Positions 8,325 through 18,017 of a DNA stretch of 41,995 nucleotides are shown piece by piece. Source of the stretch: an uncultured Granulosicoccaceae bacterium (lineage in GTDB: Bacteria; Pseudomonadota; Gammaproteobacteria; Granulosicoccales; Granulosicoccaceae); assembly GCA_938035125.1 (NCBI GenBank), contig CALHNS010000010.1, positions 1 to 41,995 on the forward strand, given 5' to 3'. The notes under the pieces are model-generated. The model saw only the letters and a list, made by a program, of their open reading frames with translations, was not told the DNA's origin and did no database searches. Made by a program: the position numbers and the translations under genes. Position 1 is the first letter of the stretch, and the number at the start of each line of letters is the position of its first letter.

Positions 8325-8858
8325 ATGTCACGCGTAGCAAAAAATCCAATTGAAGTGCCAAAAGGTGTTGATGTCAACATCAATGGCCAAGAAGTCAGCG
8401 CTAAGGGGCCGAAAGGCAACGAAACCATGACTTTGCACAGCGACGTTTCACTCGCCATGGAAGATGGTGTGTTGGGCGTTAAGACCAACAGCGAAGCAAA
8501 GTCGGCCGTTGCAATGGCAGGCACTATGCGAGCTTTGGTTAATAACTTAGTAATCGGTGTAAGCACCGGTTTTGAGAAAAAGCTTGAGCTTCGCGGTGTT
8601 GGTTATCGTGCTCAAGCGCAAGGCCAAGCGGTCAATTTATCGTTAGGTTTTTCTCACCCGGTGGTTCATCAAGTTCCGCAGGGTGTAAAAGTTGAAACAC
8701 CAAGCCAAACAGAAATTGTGGTGAGTGGTTCGAATAAACAAATTGTGGGTCAAGTGGCGGCTGATATTCGTAGCTATCGTCCACCTGAGCCGTACAAAGG
8801 CAAAGGCGTTCGTTACGTTGGTGAATACGTAGCGATGAAAGAAGCCAAAAAGAAATAA
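8325..8858 (+). CDS. rplF: 50S ribosomal protein L6
   Basis: L6 has two similar domains near the factor-binding centre and the sarcin-ricin loop. The 177-residue protein contains the N-terminal [17 protein letters not shown], the [10 protein letters not shown] segment starting the second domain, and the [23 protein letters not shown] signature near the C-terminus. Confidence 0.98.
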   Translation: MSRVAKNPIEVPKGVDVNINGQEVSAKGPKGNETMTLHSDVSLAMEDGVLGVKTNSEAKSAVAMAGTMRALVNNLVIGVSTGFEKKLELRGVGYRAQAQGQAVNLSLGFSHPVVHQVPQGVKVETPSQTEIVVSGSNKQIVGQVAADIRSYRPPEPYKGKGVRYVGEYVAMKEAKKK

Positions 8859-8873
8859 CCGGTCAGAATCCCT

Positions 8874-9227
8874 ATGGAAAAGAAGAACAGTCGTTTGCGT
8901 CGTGCCAAGCGGACTCGAGCGAAAATTCGCGAGTTACGCGTACCACGTTTAACGATCCACCGTACCCCGCGTCATATTTATGCGCAGGTAATCGATGGCG
9001 ATACACTAAAAGTGGTTGCTGCGGCATCTACGGTTAGCAAAGACATGCGCAGCAGCTTCGCTAATGGTGGCAACGTATCCGCAGCGGAAGCAGTGGGTAA
9101 AGCCATTGCCGAGAAAGCCAAAGCGGCAGGCGTTGAAAGTGTAGCGTTTGATCGTTCCGGTTTTAAGTTTCATGGCCGTGTGAAAGCACTGGCTGATGCA
9201 GCACGCGAAAGCGGGCTGAAGTTCTAG
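8874..9227 (+). CDS. rplR: 50S ribosomal protein L18
   Basis: L18 binds 5S rRNA together with L5 and L25. The 117-residue protein has a basic N-terminus ([14 protein letters not shown]), the [18 protein letters not shown] core and ends with the [20 protein letters not shown] signature. It ends 8 nt before rpsE. Confidence 0.98.
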   Translation: MEKKNSRLRRAKRTRAKIRELRVPRLTIHRTPRHIYAQVIDGDTLKVVAAASTVSKDMRSSFANGGNVSAAEAVGKAIAEKAKAAGVESVAFDRSGFKFHGRVKALADAARESGLKF

Positions 9228-9235
9228 GACAGCAC

Positions 9236-9748
9236 ATGGCTCAACAAGATTACAACCAAAGCAGCGACGGCTACATTGAGAAGCTTGTCACCATCAATCG
9301 CGTAGCGAAAGTAGTGAAAGGTGGTCGCCAGTTTGGCTTCACAGCATTAACCGTTGTGGGCGATGGTAATGGCCGAGTAGGTATCGGATACGGTAAAGCT
9401 AGAGAAGTACCGCTAGCGATCCAGAAAGCGATGGAAAAAGCTCGCCGCAACATGAAGCAAGTGGCGCTTACTGATGGCACTTTGCAATACGCATTGAAAG
9501 GTCGTCACGGAGCTGCACGTGTTTACATGCAACCTGCTTCTGAAGGTACGGGCATCATCGCAGGCGGCGCCATGCGCGCTGTGTTTGAAGCGGTTGGTGT
9601 ACGTAACGTTTTGGCAAAAATTATCGGTACCAACAACCCAATCAACGTGGTTCGCGCCACGGTGAACGGATTGTCCGAAATGCAAAGCCCTGAATCTGTT
9701 GCTGCAAAGCGAGGGAAGTCGGTGGCTGATATCACGGGTGATGCATGA
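9236..9748 (+). CDS. rpsE: 30S ribosomal protein S5
   Basis: S5 helps decode accurately and forms part of the mRNA entry site. The 170-residue protein has the N-terminal double-stranded-RNA-binding-like domain ([32 protein letters not shown]) and the C-terminal domain with [23 protein letters not shown]. Family motifs are given here in contiguous segments of the same protein. The rpmD start overlaps its stop by 4 nt. Confidence 0.98.
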   Translation: MAQQDYNQSSDGYIEKLVTINRVAKVVKGGRQFGFTALTVVGDGNGRVGIGYGKAREVPLAIQKAMEKARRNMKQVALTDGTLQYALKGRHGAARVYMQPASEGTGIIAGGAMRAVFEAVGVRNVLAKIIGTNNPINVVRATVNGLSEMQSPESVAAKRGKSVADITGDA

Positions 9749-9927
9749 GTGATAAAACAGTAAAAGTTACGCTGGTGCGTAGTTTCCACGGCCGCTTAAA
9801 GAACCATAAAGCGTGCGTTCGTGGTTTGGGCTTACGTCGTATGCACCAAACGGTTGAAGTGAAAGATACACCTGAGAATCGTGGCATGATCAATAAGATC
9901 AATTACATGCTGCGAATCGAAGACTAA
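9745..9927 (+). CDS. rpmD: 50S ribosomal protein L30
   Basis: The 60-residue protein has the short bacterial L30 pattern: [29 protein letters not shown] and the [11 protein letters not shown] ending. It overlaps rpsE by 4 nt (ATGA) and ends 11 nt before rplO. Confidence 0.97.
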   Translation: MSDKTVKVTLVRSFHGRLKNHKACVRGLGLRRMHQTVEVKDTPENRGMINKINYMLRIED

Positions 9928-9938
9928 AGGTCATAGTC

Positions 9939-10370
9939 ATGAGTCTGAATACATTAAAACCTGCACCAGGTCAGCGCCGTGACGCACGTCGCGTAGGCCG
10001 TGGTATTGGTTCTGGGTTAGGTAAAACCTGCGGCCGTGGCCATAAAGGTCAAAAGGCTCGTTCAGGTGGTTACCATAAGGTCGGCTTTGAGGGTGGCCAG
10101 ATGCCCATCCAACGTCGATTGCCTAAATTTGGTTTTACCTCGCGTATGGCTCGCCACTATGCCGAAGTTCGCTTGCATGAACTTTCAGCGGTTGAAGGCG
10201 ATGTCACTATCGAGAGTTTGACTAAAGCGGGCATCGTGCCGCTGCAAACCAAAACAGTGAAAATTATTTTAGCTGGCGAAGTATCAGGTGCCGTGAAAGT
10301 GTCAGGCTGCCGAGTAACGAAAGGCGCTCGGGCCGCGATCGAAGCTGCCGGTGGCAGCATTTCTGAGTAA
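9939..10370 (+). CDS. rplO: 50S ribosomal protein L15
   Basis: L15 is a late-assembling protein with a long Gly/Arg-rich N-terminal extension into 23S rRNA. The 143-residue protein shows [40 protein letters not shown] and the G-rich IEAAGGSI C-terminus. It ends 23 nt before secY. Confidence 0.98.
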   Translation: MSLNTLKPAPGQRRDARRVGRGIGSGLGKTCGRGHKGQKARSGGYHKVGFEGGQMPIQRRLPKFGFTSRMARHYAEVRLHELSAVEGDVTIESLTKAGIVPLQTKTVKIILAGEVSGAVKVSGCRVTKGARAAIEAAGGSISE

Positions 10371-10393
10371 GTTCAAGTAACTAAGGCAGATAT

Positions 10394-11734
10394 ATGGCAG
10401 CTAAAAACGCATCAAATGTAGCAGCAGGATTAGGGGGTAGTTCTGAACTTCGCTCGCGTCTGTTGTTCGTGCTTGCGGCAATAGCCATTTTTCGAATCGG
10501 CTCGCACATCACCATTCCTGGGGTTGATCCTCGCGTGATGGCACAAATTTTCGAAAACAACAGCGGTGGCATCCTAGGCATGTTGAACATGTTTGGTGGT
10601 GGCGCGTTAAGCCGTATGTCCATTTTCGCTTTGGGTGTAATGCCCTATATCTCTGCATCCATCATCATGCAGTTAATGACGCACGTCATTCCGCAGCTAG
10701 AACAGCTTCGTAAAGAAGGCGAAAGCGGCCGTAGAATTATCACCAAGTACACGCGCTACGGCACGTTACTGTTGGCCAGTATCCAAGCCATTGGTATTAC
10801 GGTGGCTCTACAGAATCAGGGCGCTGGCGGTCAGAGTGTGGTTTTTCTATCAGGGCCAGGATTTGTACTCACCGCTGCGGTGACCTTGGTAACAGGAACT
10901 ATGTTTCTGATGTGGTTAGGTGAGCAGATCACCGAGCGAGGAATCGGTAACGGGATCTCTATCCTGATCTTTGCAGGAATCGTGGCCGGTCTGCCAGCCG
11001 CTATCGGTGGCACTTTAGAGCTAGCTCGACAGGGCGAACTCAATGCATTCACAGTCATCATCCTGTTCGCAATGGTCATTGCCGTCACAGCTTTTGTTGT
11101 ATTTGTGGAACGCGGGCAACGCAGAATCACCGTAAACTATGCGAAACGCCAGCAGGGACGTCGAATGTACGCGGCCCAGTCTAGCCATTTACCTTTGAAG
11201 CTGAATATGGCAGGGGTTATACCGCCCATTTTCGCATCAAGCATTATTTTGTTTCCGGCCACTTTGGGTGATGTTGCAACCAGTAATACCAGTTCTTGGT
11301 TGAACACCTTGGTGTCCACATTGCAGCCTGGCCAGCCGGTTTATATCCTGCTGTACGCATCTGCGATTATCTTCTTCTGTTTTTTCTACACAGCGTTGGT
11401 ATTTAACGCAAAAGAAACTGCAGATAACTTAAAGCGGCAAGGGGCTTTTATCCCTGGAATCCGTCCTGGTGAACAAACAGCGCGCTACATTGATGGTGTG
11501 CTAACCCGGCTAACGCTATACGGCGCGTTGTACATCACGCTCGTATGTTTGTTGCCGGAATTTTTAATTCTGCTGTGGCAGGTACCGTTCTATTTTGGTG
11601 GAACTTCCCTGTTGATTATCGTGGTTGTGGTAATGGATTTTGTAGCTCAGTCCCAAGCCCACATGATGAGCCAGCAGTACGACGGCCTCTTGAAAAAGGG
11701 CAACATGAAAGGAGCCAAAAACGGCGCTCGTTAG
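10394..11734 (+). CDS. secY: Preprotein translocase channel subunit SecY
   Basis: SecY is the ten-helix inner-membrane channel of the Sec translocon. The 446-residue length is typical. Visible features include the first membrane helix with [14 protein letters not shown], the GIMPYI-type segment ([15 protein letters not shown]), the [20 protein letters not shown] loop, the cytoplasmic [12 protein letters not shown] loop that contacts SecA and the ribosome, and the [18 protein letters not shown] stretch. The start has an AAGGCAG ribosome binding site. It is cotranscribed with the spc genes and lies 24 nt before rpmJ. Confidence 0.98.
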   Translation: MAAKNASNVAAGLGGSSELRSRLLFVLAAIAIFRIGSHITIPGVDPRVMAQIFENNSGGILGMLNMFGGGALSRMSIFALGVMPYISASIIMQLMTHVIPQLEQLRKEGESGRRIITKYTRYGTLLLASIQAIGITVALQNQGAGGQSVVFLSGPGFVLTAAVTLVTGTMFLMWLGEQITERGIGNGISILIFAGIVAGLPAAIGGTLELARQGELNAFTVIILFAMVIAVTAFVVFVERGQRRITVNYAKRQQGRRMYAAQSSHLPLKLNMAGVIPPIFASSIILFPATLGDVATSNTSSWLNTLVSTLQPGQPVYILLYASAIIFFCFFYTALVFNAKETADNLKRQGAFIPGIRPGEQTARYIDGVLTRLTLYGALYITLVCLLPEFLILLWQVPFYFGGTSLLIIVVVVMDFVAQSQAHMMSQQYDGLLKKGNMKGAKNGAR

Positions 11735-11758
11735 TGCGCACGTTAGGCGGAGACACCG

Positions 11759-11875
11759 ATGAAAGTTAGAGCATCAGTCAAAAAGATTTGTCGTAACTGT
11801 AAAGTGGTTAAGCGCAAGGGCGTAGTTCGCGTCATTTGCAACACCGATCCACGTCATAAGCAGCGGCAAGGTTAG
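11759..11875 (+). CDS. rpmJ: 50S ribosomal protein L36, zinc-binding form
   Basis: This short gene encodes a 38-residue protein starting [19 protein letters not shown] and ending HKQRQG. Cys11, Cys14, Cys27 and the following His form the zinc ribbon of the C-plus form, in contrast to the zinc-free S14 in this cluster. An AGGCGGAG sequence lies just upstream. The gene is only 11 nt from rpsM, leaving no room for the long alpha-operon leader that follows rpmJ in E. coli. Confidence 0.96.
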   Translation: MKVRASVKKICRNCKVVKRKGVVRVICNTDPRHKQRQG

Positions 11876-11886
11876 AGGAATACAGC

Positions 11887-12243
11887 ATGGCCCGTATTGC
11901 CGGCATAAACATCCCAGTTCAGAAACACGTCTGGGTAGCACTTACATCCATTTACGGCGTTGGCCGCACACGCGCCTACGCAATTTGCGAAGCGGCAAAT
12001 GTGAAATCCGATGTGAAGGTGCGCGACTTATCCGAGTCTGAAATTGAAAATTTGCGTACTGAAGTAGGCAAATTTGTCGTTGAAGGTGACCTTCGACGTG
12101 ATGTGTCAATGAACATCAAACGATTGATGGATCTCGGCTGTTACCGAGGCATTCGTCACCGTCGCGGTTTACCGCTGCGTGGGCAACGCACAAAAACGAA
12201 CGCTCGTACCCGTAAAGGGCCACGTCGTCCGCTTAAGCGCTAA
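11887..12243 (+). CDS. rpsM: 30S ribosomal protein S13
   Basis: S13 sits at the top of the 30S head, contacts P-site tRNA and forms bridges B1a and B1b. The 118-residue protein has ARIAGINIP at the start, the helix-two-turn-helix region with YGVGRTRA, and the C-terminal [31 protein letters not shown] tail, here [16 protein letters not shown] then a basic extension. In E. coli the S4-binding pseudoknot lies just before this gene. The 11-nt gap here cannot hold it. Confidence 0.98.
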   Translation: MARIAGINIPVQKHVWVALTSIYGVGRTRAYAICEAANVKSDVKVRDLSESEIENLRTEVGKFVVEGDLRRDVSMNIKRLMDLGCYRGIRHRRGLPLRGQRTKTNARTRKGPRRPLKR

Positions 12244-12255
12244 GAAGAAAATATC

Positions 12256-12633
12256 ATGGCTCAAACCAAGAAAAAAGTTCGCCGCACCGTCACTGACGGC
12301 ATCGCGCACATCCACGCATCGTTCAATAATACGATTGTGATGATCACTGACCGCCAAGGCAATGCGTTGTCATGGGCAACGGCTGGTGGTTCAGGCTTCC
12401 GTGGCTCTCGAAAGAGCACGCCGTTCGCAGCTCAGGTTGCAGCGGAAAGAGCGGGTGAAGCAGCAAAAGAATACGGCTTAAAAAATATCGACGTTCATGT
12501 GAAGGGCCCTGGTCCTGGTCGTGATTCGGCGGTTCGATCGTTAAACAACCTTGGGTTCAAGATCAGCGGCATCATCGATGTTACGCCGATTCCACACAAC
12601 GGTTGTCGTCCGCCTAAGAAGCGTCGCGTTTAA
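12256..12633 (+). CDS. rpsK: 30S ribosomal protein S11
   Basis: S11 lines the 30S platform near the E-site mRNA. The 125-residue protein contains [38 protein letters not shown] sequence ([19 protein letters not shown] here), the [13 protein letters not shown] loop and the [15 protein letters not shown] ending. It sits 12 nt after rpsM. Confidence 0.98.
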   Translation: MAQTKKKVRRTVTDGIAHIHASFNNTIVMITDRQGNALSWATAGGSGFRGSRKSTPFAAQVAAERAGEAAKEYGLKNIDVHVKGPGPGRDSAVRSLNNLGFKISGIIDVTPIPHNGCRPPKKRRV

Positions 12634-12657
12634 AGAATTTGTGGGAGTGAAGAACTA

Positions 12658-13278
12658 GTGGCTCGTTATATTGGTCCGAAGTGCAAATTAAGTCGTCGTG
12701 AAGGTACCGACCTCTATTTGAAATCAGGTCTGCGTCCGTTGGAATCCAAGTGTAATTTGGAAACTCCTCCAGGCATGCAGGGTGCGAAGCGTGGTCGCCC
12801 GTCTGACTACGCACTGCAGTTACGTGAAAAGCAAAAACTACGCCGCATGTATGGTGTGCTAGAAAAGCAATTCCGTAATTACTACAAAGCTGCAGCGTCT
12901 AAAAAAGGCAGTACCGGTGAAAACCTACTAAGCCTTTTAGAGGGTCGTTTAGATAACGTGGTTTACCGCATGGGTTTTGGATCAACACGCGCCGAAGCTC
13001 GTCAGTTGGTTTCTCACAAGTCAGTCATGGTTGATGGTGTGGTTGTGAACGTTGCGTCTTTCCAAGTCCAACCGAACCAAACTGTGAGTATTCGCGAGAA
13101 AGCTCGCAAGCAAGCTCGTATCTCTGATGCCATGCAATTGGCAGAACAGCGAGGCGTTCCTGGCTGGATTCAAGTCGATGCCAAGAAGTTTGAGGGCGTG
13201 TTCAAAGCACATCCTGATCGTGCTGATCTGCCTGCAGAGATAAATGAATCTCTGGTTGTGGAACTGTACTCGAAGTAA
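12658..13278 (+). CDS. rpsD: 30S ribosomal protein S4
   Basis: S4 nucleates assembly of the 16S 5' domain and in E. coli represses the alpha operon. The 206-residue protein starts at GTG (12658), with GTGGGAG upstream. It has [14 protein letters not shown], the central [16 protein letters not shown] helix, and an S4 RNA-binding domain at about residues 93-157, including [22 protein letters not shown] 126-nt gap follows before rpoA, longer than usual. Confidence 0.98.
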   Translation: MARYIGPKCKLSRREGTDLYLKSGLRPLESKCNLETPPGMQGAKRGRPSDYALQLREKQKLRRMYGVLEKQFRNYYKAAASKKGSTGENLLSLLEGRLDNVVYRMGFGSTRAEARQLVSHKSVMVDGVVVNVASFQVQPNQTVSIREKARKQARISDAMQLAEQRGVPGWIQVDAKKFEGVFKAHPDRADLPAEINESLVVELYSK

Positions 13279-13404
13279 CGCATTAAACAACTCGGGTGTG
13301 TCTTCGTTGTGAAGGCACATCTTGCGCGCCTTGGGCGTGATATCAGCACATCGTTTGGGTGTGGCTGATCTTTGTATTTCAGGGGTATCAATAGGTTGAA
13401 TGCC
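13279..13404 (+). promoter_or_regulatory. Structured leader between rpsD and rpoA
   Basis: Two stem-loops are visible. The first pairs TGTGTCTTC (13297-13305) with GAAGGCACA (13311-13319), 9 bp with one G-U pair and a 5-nt loop. The second pairs ATCAGC (13342-13347) with GCTGAT (13364-13369) and is followed by a short T-rich stretch. A small CGCC-TTG-GGCG lies between them. E. coli has only about 25 nt here. It may tune rpoA separately from ribosomal proteins by attenuation, protein binding or mRNA processing. The role is inferred. Confidence 0.45.
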
Positions 13405-14397
13405 ATGCAAACCGAATTTCTGAAGCCACGCATCGTCGATGTTTCAGCAACCAGTGCTAACCATGCCAAAGTCACACTCGAGCCACTCGAGCGAGGTTTC
13501 GGACACACGTTAGGCAACGCCTTACGCCGCATTCTTTTGTCTTCTATGCCCGGCGCGGCAATTTATGAAGCCGAAATCGAAGGTGTGCTGCACGAATACA
13601 CCACAATGGAAGGTATTCAGGAAGATATTTTGGACATCTTGTTGAACCTTAAGGGTGTTTCACTGGTTATGCACGCCAAGGACGAAGCCACTTTAAAGTT
13701 GGTTAAGCAGGGCCCTTGTGTGGTTACCGCCGGTGACATCTCTCTAGATCACGACATTGAAGTGGTTAACCCAGATCACGTTATTTGTACCTTAACGGGT
13801 AACATTGATTTGAATATGACGCTTCGAGCTCGCGTAGGTCGTGGGTATGAGCCCAGCACTCAGCGTAAATTAGAGGAGGGCGAAAGCCGTCCAATCGGTT
13901 CTTTACAAATTGATGCATCGTTTAGCCCAGTACACAAAGTGGCTTACAACGTAGAGTCTGCGCGAGTAGAACAGCGAACTGACTTAGATAAGCTTGTGGT
14001 GGATTTAGAAACAAACGGCACCATTGATCCAGAAGAGGCTATCCGCAAGGCGGCCACGATTCTGCAAGAACAGTTGTCAGTATTTGTTGACTTAAAAGCA
14101 GAGTCTCAGCAGCCTGAAGAAGAGCAGGCCTCTGATATCGACCCCATTTTATTGCGTCCAGTCGATGATCTGGAATTAACAGTACGCTCTGCGAACTGTT
14201 TGAAAGCAGAAAACATTTACTACATTGGTGATTTGATTCAGCGCACCGAGGTAGAACTTTTAAAGACTCCTAACTTAGGTAAGAAGTCGCTCACCGAAAT
14301 CAAAGATGTACTGGCGCAACAAGCGTTGTCGTTAGGCATGCGATTGGAAAACTGGCCACCGCCTGAGCTGCAAAAGCAGCGAGAGCTAGGCAAGTAA
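13405..14397 (+). CDS. rpoA: RNA polymerase alpha subunit
   Basis: Alpha dimerises to start RNA polymerase assembly, and its C-terminal domain binds UP elements and activators. I chose the ATG at 13405 ([13 protein letters not shown]), with AGG 9 nt upstream, giving 330 residues, rather than an upstream in-frame codon. The N-terminal domain shows [26 protein letters not shown]. After an acidic linker near 235-250, the C-terminal domain shows [20 protein letters not shown] with the DNA-binding arginine, then [19 protein letters not shown]. Confidence 0.98.
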   Translation: MQTEFLKPRIVDVSATSANHAKVTLEPLERGFGHTLGNALRRILLSSMPGAAIYEAEIEGVLHEYTTMEGIQEDILDILLNLKGVSLVMHAKDEATLKLVKQGPCVVTAGDISLDHDIEVVNPDHVICTLTGNIDLNMTLRARVGRGYEPSTQRKLEEGESRPIGSLQIDASFSPVHKVAYNVESARVEQRTDLDKLVVDLETNGTIDPEEAIRKAATILQEQLSVFVDLKAESQQPEEEQASDIDPILLRPVDDLELTVRSANCLKAENIYYIGDLIQRTEVELLKTPNLGKKSLTEIKDVLAQQALSLGMRLENWPPPELQKQRELGK

Positions 14398-14425
14398 CTC
14401 AAAGAAACACTAGGCACCCAAGACC

Positions 14426-14794
14426 ATGAGACACCGTAAAAGCGGACGTAAACTTAATCGCAACAGCAGCCATCGGCACGCTATGTTCCGCAACATGGCG
14501 GCATCGTTGGTTGAGCACGAAGCCATCAAAACCACTTTGCCTAAAGCGAAAGAGCTACGCCGAGTTGTTGAACCATTGGTAACACTGAGTAAAGATGACA
14601 GTGTTTCTAAGCGTCGTTTGGCATTCGATCGTTTGCGTGACAAGGCTGCTGTGGGAAAATTGTTTACAGACCTTGGCCCTCGCTACTCTGAGCGCCCAGG
14701 GGGTTATACACGTATTTTAAAAATCGGTAACCGCCCAGGTGATAATGCGCCGATGGCTATTATCGAATTTGTGGATCGCCCTGAAGAAGTGTAA
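14426..14794 (+). CDS. rplQ: 50S ribosomal protein L17
   Basis: The 122-residue protein starts [20 protein letters not shown], the family signature, and has [19 protein letters not shown] and the [20 protein letters not shown] ending. It is the last gene of the ribosomal cluster and is followed by two stem-loops, the second a clear terminator. Confidence 0.98.
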   Translation: MRHRKSGRKLNRNSSHRHAMFRNMAASLVEHEAIKTTLPKAKELRRVVEPLVTLSKDDSVSKRRLAFDRLRDKAAVGKLFTDLGPRYSERPGGYTRILKIGNRPGDNAPMAIIEFVDRPEEV

Positions 14795-14810
14795 CCACAC
14801 AATAAACACA

Positions 14811-14837
14811 CAGAAGCGCATGACACCATGCGTTCTG
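14811..14837 (+). other. Stem-loop downstream of rplQ
   Basis: CAGAAGCGCATG (14811-14822) pairs with CATGCGTTCTG (14827-14837), giving 11 bp with one bulged G and an ACAC loop. It lacks a T-tract, so it is more likely an mRNA 3'-end stabiliser than a terminator. A smaller AACC/GGTT hairpin follows before the true terminator. Confidence 0.5.
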
Positions 14838-14861
14838 TAGCCAACCCTGATAAGGTTGAAT

Positions 14862-14896
14862 CGCCCAGTATCGCTTACGCGGTCTGGGCGTTTTTT
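14862..14896 (+). terminator. Rho-independent terminator of the ribosomal protein cluster
   Basis: CGCCCAG (14862-14868) pairs with CTGGGCG (14884-14890), with additional CGC/GCG pairing inside, followed by six T residues. It ends the rplC-rplQ transcription unit. Confidence 0.9.
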
Positions 14897-14930
14897 ATGC
14901 GCTGAAATACTTACTCATTAGGTTTATCTT

Positions 14931-16757
14931 ATGGCAGCTAAACTCATAGAACAGCCTGTTAAGAAGCCTTCCAGCGCGTCCAGCTTTTCAGCTCTTATCG
15001 CATTGCTACGTTACGCCAAAGGGTACCGAGCCCGAATTTTATTGGCAGCACTTTGCTCTTTCCTAAATTGTGTATTCGACGTTATGCCCGAGATATTGAT
15101 CGGGATCGCGCTGGATGTTGTGATTAATCAAGAAACCAGTTTTGTATCTAGCTTGGGATTCACTACACCAAAAAGCCAAATACTAGCGTTGGCTTTTGTC
15201 ACCTTATTGGTGTGGGTGCTTGAATCGGTGTTTCATTTCTTGTACATGATTCTTTGGCGAAACTTAGCTCAAGATTTTCAAGCTGATATCCGTCAAGACG
15301 CTTACGAAACCGTTCAATTGCAAGGCATGAGTTTTTTTGAAAGTCGAAGCTCTGGTGAGCTGGTTTCAATTTTAAACGACGATGTTAATCAGCTTGAACG
15401 ATTCTTAGATGGCGGTGCCAATGATTTTCTGCAGGTGTTTATAAGCGTGGGTTTAGTGGGTGGGGTGTTTTTCTACATCGCACCCGATATCGCTATATTT
15501 GCCATTTTGCCCATTCCCGTTATTATTTGGGGGGCGTTTTATTTCATGCGGCGAGCCTCTCCGTTGTATGCCGAAGTTCGAGAACAAGTGGGGGGCTTGG
15601 CAAGACGTCTAAGCAACAACATCGGTGGTATCGCTACCATCAAATCTTTTACCGCTGAACACCGAGAAGCGGCCAGTTTACGCAAAGCCAGTGAGCGCTA
15701 TGTTGGCGCCAATCGAGCGGCGATAAAAATCAGTTCTGCATTCCTTCCATTGATTCGTATGGCGGTGCTAGCAGGCTTTTTGGTGACGTTCGTTATGGGC
15801 GGTCTGCAGGTGCTAAATGGAGAATTAAACGCAGGGGCTTACGGCATGTTGGTGTTTTTAACCCAACGTTTACTGTGGCCACTTACACGACTTGCGGAAA
15901 CGGCCGACTTGTACGAACGGGCGATGGCAAGCACTCGCAGGCTATTAGCGCTTATAACCAATGAAACCGAAGTGCGTGATACAGGCAGTACTGAACTGGG
16001 TGCAACCGTGCAAGGCGATGTTCAATTCGAACACATAAGCTTTACCTATAAAGGCACCGATATCGGTGTGCAGGATGTAAGCCTATCGGTTGCTGCGGGT
16101 AAAACCTTAGCCTTAGTGGGAGCAACCGGTTCTGGAAAATCAACACTACTGAAACTATTATTACGCTTTTATCCGGTAGACCAAGGGCGCATAACCATTG
16201 ACGGTGTGCCCATTGATGAGTTGTCGTTAAACACATTGCGTAAAAATATTGGGCTGGTTAGCCAAGATGTTTTTTTATTCGATGGAAGTGTTGAAGAGAA
16301 TATTGCTTACGGTAATCCGAACGCCACAATAGAGGATGTGAGTAAGGCAGCTGTTGCTGCAGAAGCGGCAACGTTTATAGAAGGGTTGCCCAGTGGGTAT
16401 AAAACGTTGGTAGGCGAACGTGGTGTAAAGCTCTCCGGTGGTCAAAGACAGCGAATATCATTAGCACGTGCTTTGTTGAAACAACCGGCTGTGCTGATAT
16501 TGGATGAAGCCACCAGCGCTGTAGACAATGAAACCGAAGCGGCGATTCAAAAATCGCTTGCCGTTATTTCTAAAGAACGTACCGTTATTGTTGTGGCTCA
16601 TCGTTTATCCACCATCGTGCAAGCCGATCATATTGCTGTGTTGGATAACGGAGCTTTAGTTGAGCAAGGCACTCACACCGAGCTATTAAGTTTAAACGGG
16701 TACTATGCTCGCCAATGGGCTGTGCAAACTGGGGCGGCAGCGGATGCCATGTTATGA
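14931..16757 (+). CDS. ABC exporter, fused membrane and ATPase domains (MsbA/BmrA-like)
   Basis: This 608-residue half-transporter forms homodimers that export lipids or drugs. The membrane domain (about residues 30-340) has roughly six helices. The ATPase domain (about 360-600) has Walker A GATGSGKST, Q-loop SQDVFLFDG, signature LSGGQRQR, Walker B VLILDEATSAVD and the switch histidine in VVAHRLSTI, so all catalytic motifs are intact. The gene overlaps gpsA by 4 nt, suggesting cotranscription of an exporter with a phospholipid-precursor enzyme. The substrate cannot be told from sequence. Confidence 0.92.
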   Translation: MAAKLIEQPVKKPSSASSFSALIALLRYAKGYRARILLAALCSFLNCVFDVMPEILIGIALDVVINQETSFVSSLGFTTPKSQILALAFVTLLVWVLESVFHFLYMILWRNLAQDFQADIRQDAYETVQLQGMSFFESRSSGELVSILNDDVNQLERFLDGGANDFLQVFISVGLVGGVFFYIAPDIAIFAILPIPVIIWGAFYFMRRASPLYAEVREQVGGLARRLSNNIGGIATIKSFTAEHREAASLRKASERYVGANRAAIKISSAFLPLIRMAVLAGFLVTFVMGGLQVLNGELNAGAYGMLVFLTQRLLWPLTRLAETADLYERAMASTRRLLALITNETEVRDTGSTELGATVQGDVQFEHISFTYKGTDIGVQDVSLSVAAGKTLALVGATGSGKSTLLKLLLRFYPVDQGRITIDGVPIDELSLNTLRKNIGLVSQDVFLFDGSVEENIAYGNPNATIEDVSKAAVAAEAATFIEGLPSGYKTLVGERGVKLSGGQRQRISLARALLKQPAVLILDEATSAVDNETEAAIQKSLAVISKERTVIVVAHRLSTIVQADHIAVLDNGALVEQGTHTELLSLNGYYARQWAVQTGAAADAML

Positions 16758-17797
16758 GTGAGCATATGATGAACAGCAAGGAATCCATTGCGGTTATAGG
16801 TGCCGGGTCTTGGGGAACTGCGCTGGCTATACAGTTAGCCCGTGCAGGGTCAAACGTAACGCTCTGGGGGCGAGATTCTACTGCACTTGCGCAGATGCGA
16901 GATGAACGAATTAATCGACGGTATTTACCCGATGCAGCTTTCCCATCAACACTAAGCGCAGAACCTGATTGGCACCGTGCATTAAGTGATGCTGGGATGG
17001 TGTTAATTTCAGTGCCAAGCCATGGATTTCGTCCGGTTTTACAGAAACTTAAAGAGGATTCACCCATAGACATAACGCAAGCCGGATTGTGCTGGGCCAC
17101 GAAAGGTCTTGAGATGTCCACGGGGTTATTGCCGCATCAGGTGTTGCACGAAGTGCTACCAAATCACCAGAATTACGCTGTGTTATCAGGGCCTACATTC
17201 GCCAAAGAAGTGGGTTTAGATTTGCCGACGGCGATAACCGTTGCCGCATCAAATGACGTATTTGGTAGCTTGTTGTGCGATCGCCTAGCCAGCGAACGTT
17301 TTATGGCGTATTCCTCAACCGATATCATCGGTGTGGAAGTGGGTGGCGCGGTAAAAAACGTGTTAGCGATAGGTGCAGGAATGTCGGATGGGTTAGGCTT
17401 TGGCGCTAATGCTCGTGTTGCCTTAATAAATCGTGGGCTGCGTGAACTCACTCGTTTAGGTATGGCTATGGGGGCTCAGCAAGAAACCTTTATGGGGTTA
17501 GCTGGCATGGGCGATTTGGTGTTAACGTGCACCGATAATTTATCCAGAAATCGTCGTATGGGTATGGCATTAGCCTCTGGAGCAACGGTTGATGAAGCGG
17601 CTAAGGAAATTCAACAAGTGGTAGAAGGGGTGCCAGCGGCACAAGCGGTATATGAGAAAGCATCGGCTTTGCATGTGTCAATGCCAATTGTTGAACAAAT
17701 TTTCCAAGTGCTACATCAAGGTAAGCCGGTGCAAAGTGCCGTTCGTGATTTATTGGCTCGAGGGCGAGGCCAAGATACCGCGGGTGTGAGTCCTTGA
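16754..17797 (+). CDS. gpsA: Glycerol-3-phosphate dehydrogenase (NAD(P)+)
   Basis: This cytosolic enzyme reduces dihydroxyacetone phosphate to sn-glycerol 3-phosphate for phospholipid synthesis. The N-terminal Rossmann motif is IAVIGAGSWGTALA. The central SGPTFAKEV and the GGAVKNVLAIGAGMSDGLGFGANAR block carry the catalytic lysine and substrate-binding residues. GMGDLVLTCTDNLSRNRRMG follows. The ATG at 16754 overlaps the ABC gene stop (ATGA) and gives 347 residues. ATGs at 16766 or 16769 are possible and would give a length closer to the E. coli protein (339). Confidence 0.95.
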   Translation: MSEHMMNSKESIAVIGAGSWGTALAIQLARAGSNVTLWGRDSTALAQMRDERINRRYLPDAAFPSTLSAEPDWHRALSDAGMVLISVPSHGFRPVLQKLKEDSPIDITQAGLCWATKGLEMSTGLLPHQVLHEVLPNHQNYAVLSGPTFAKEVGLDLPTAITVAASNDVFGSLLCDRLASERFMAYSSTDIIGVEVGGAVKNVLAIGAGMSDGLGFGANARVALINRGLRELTRLGMAMGAQQETFMGLAGMGDLVLTCTDNLSRNRRMGMALASGATVDEAAKEIQQVVEGVPAAQAVYEKASALHVSMPIVEQIFQVLHQGKPVQSAVRDLLARGRGQDTAGVSP

Positions 17798-18017
17798 GTT
17801 TAAAAACCGAATGATGTCTTAATTAGCTTTTATTTAAGTTTTGCTAAGCGGTTTTGTGAGCTACTTCAGGTTTGTTTTGTTAGCGTAGTAAAACGTGTAC
17901 TGAACGTTGTATAAACCGCGATAAACTGTCGTATCAGCCTAGCAGCTGGCCGTAAGTACAGTAGTTTGATTTCAGTGCGTGCTGCTATTTTGTCGCCTCG
18001 TTGTAGAGGATATCGCA
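17798..18017 (+). promoter_or_regulatory. Intergenic region before the response regulator
   Basis: This 220-nt, fairly AT-rich stretch has no convincing gene and no clear terminator after gpsA. A promoter for the response regulator is probably here, but no good -35/-10 pair stands out. The final bases contain GAGG 8 nt before the TTG chosen as the start. Confidence 0.25.
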
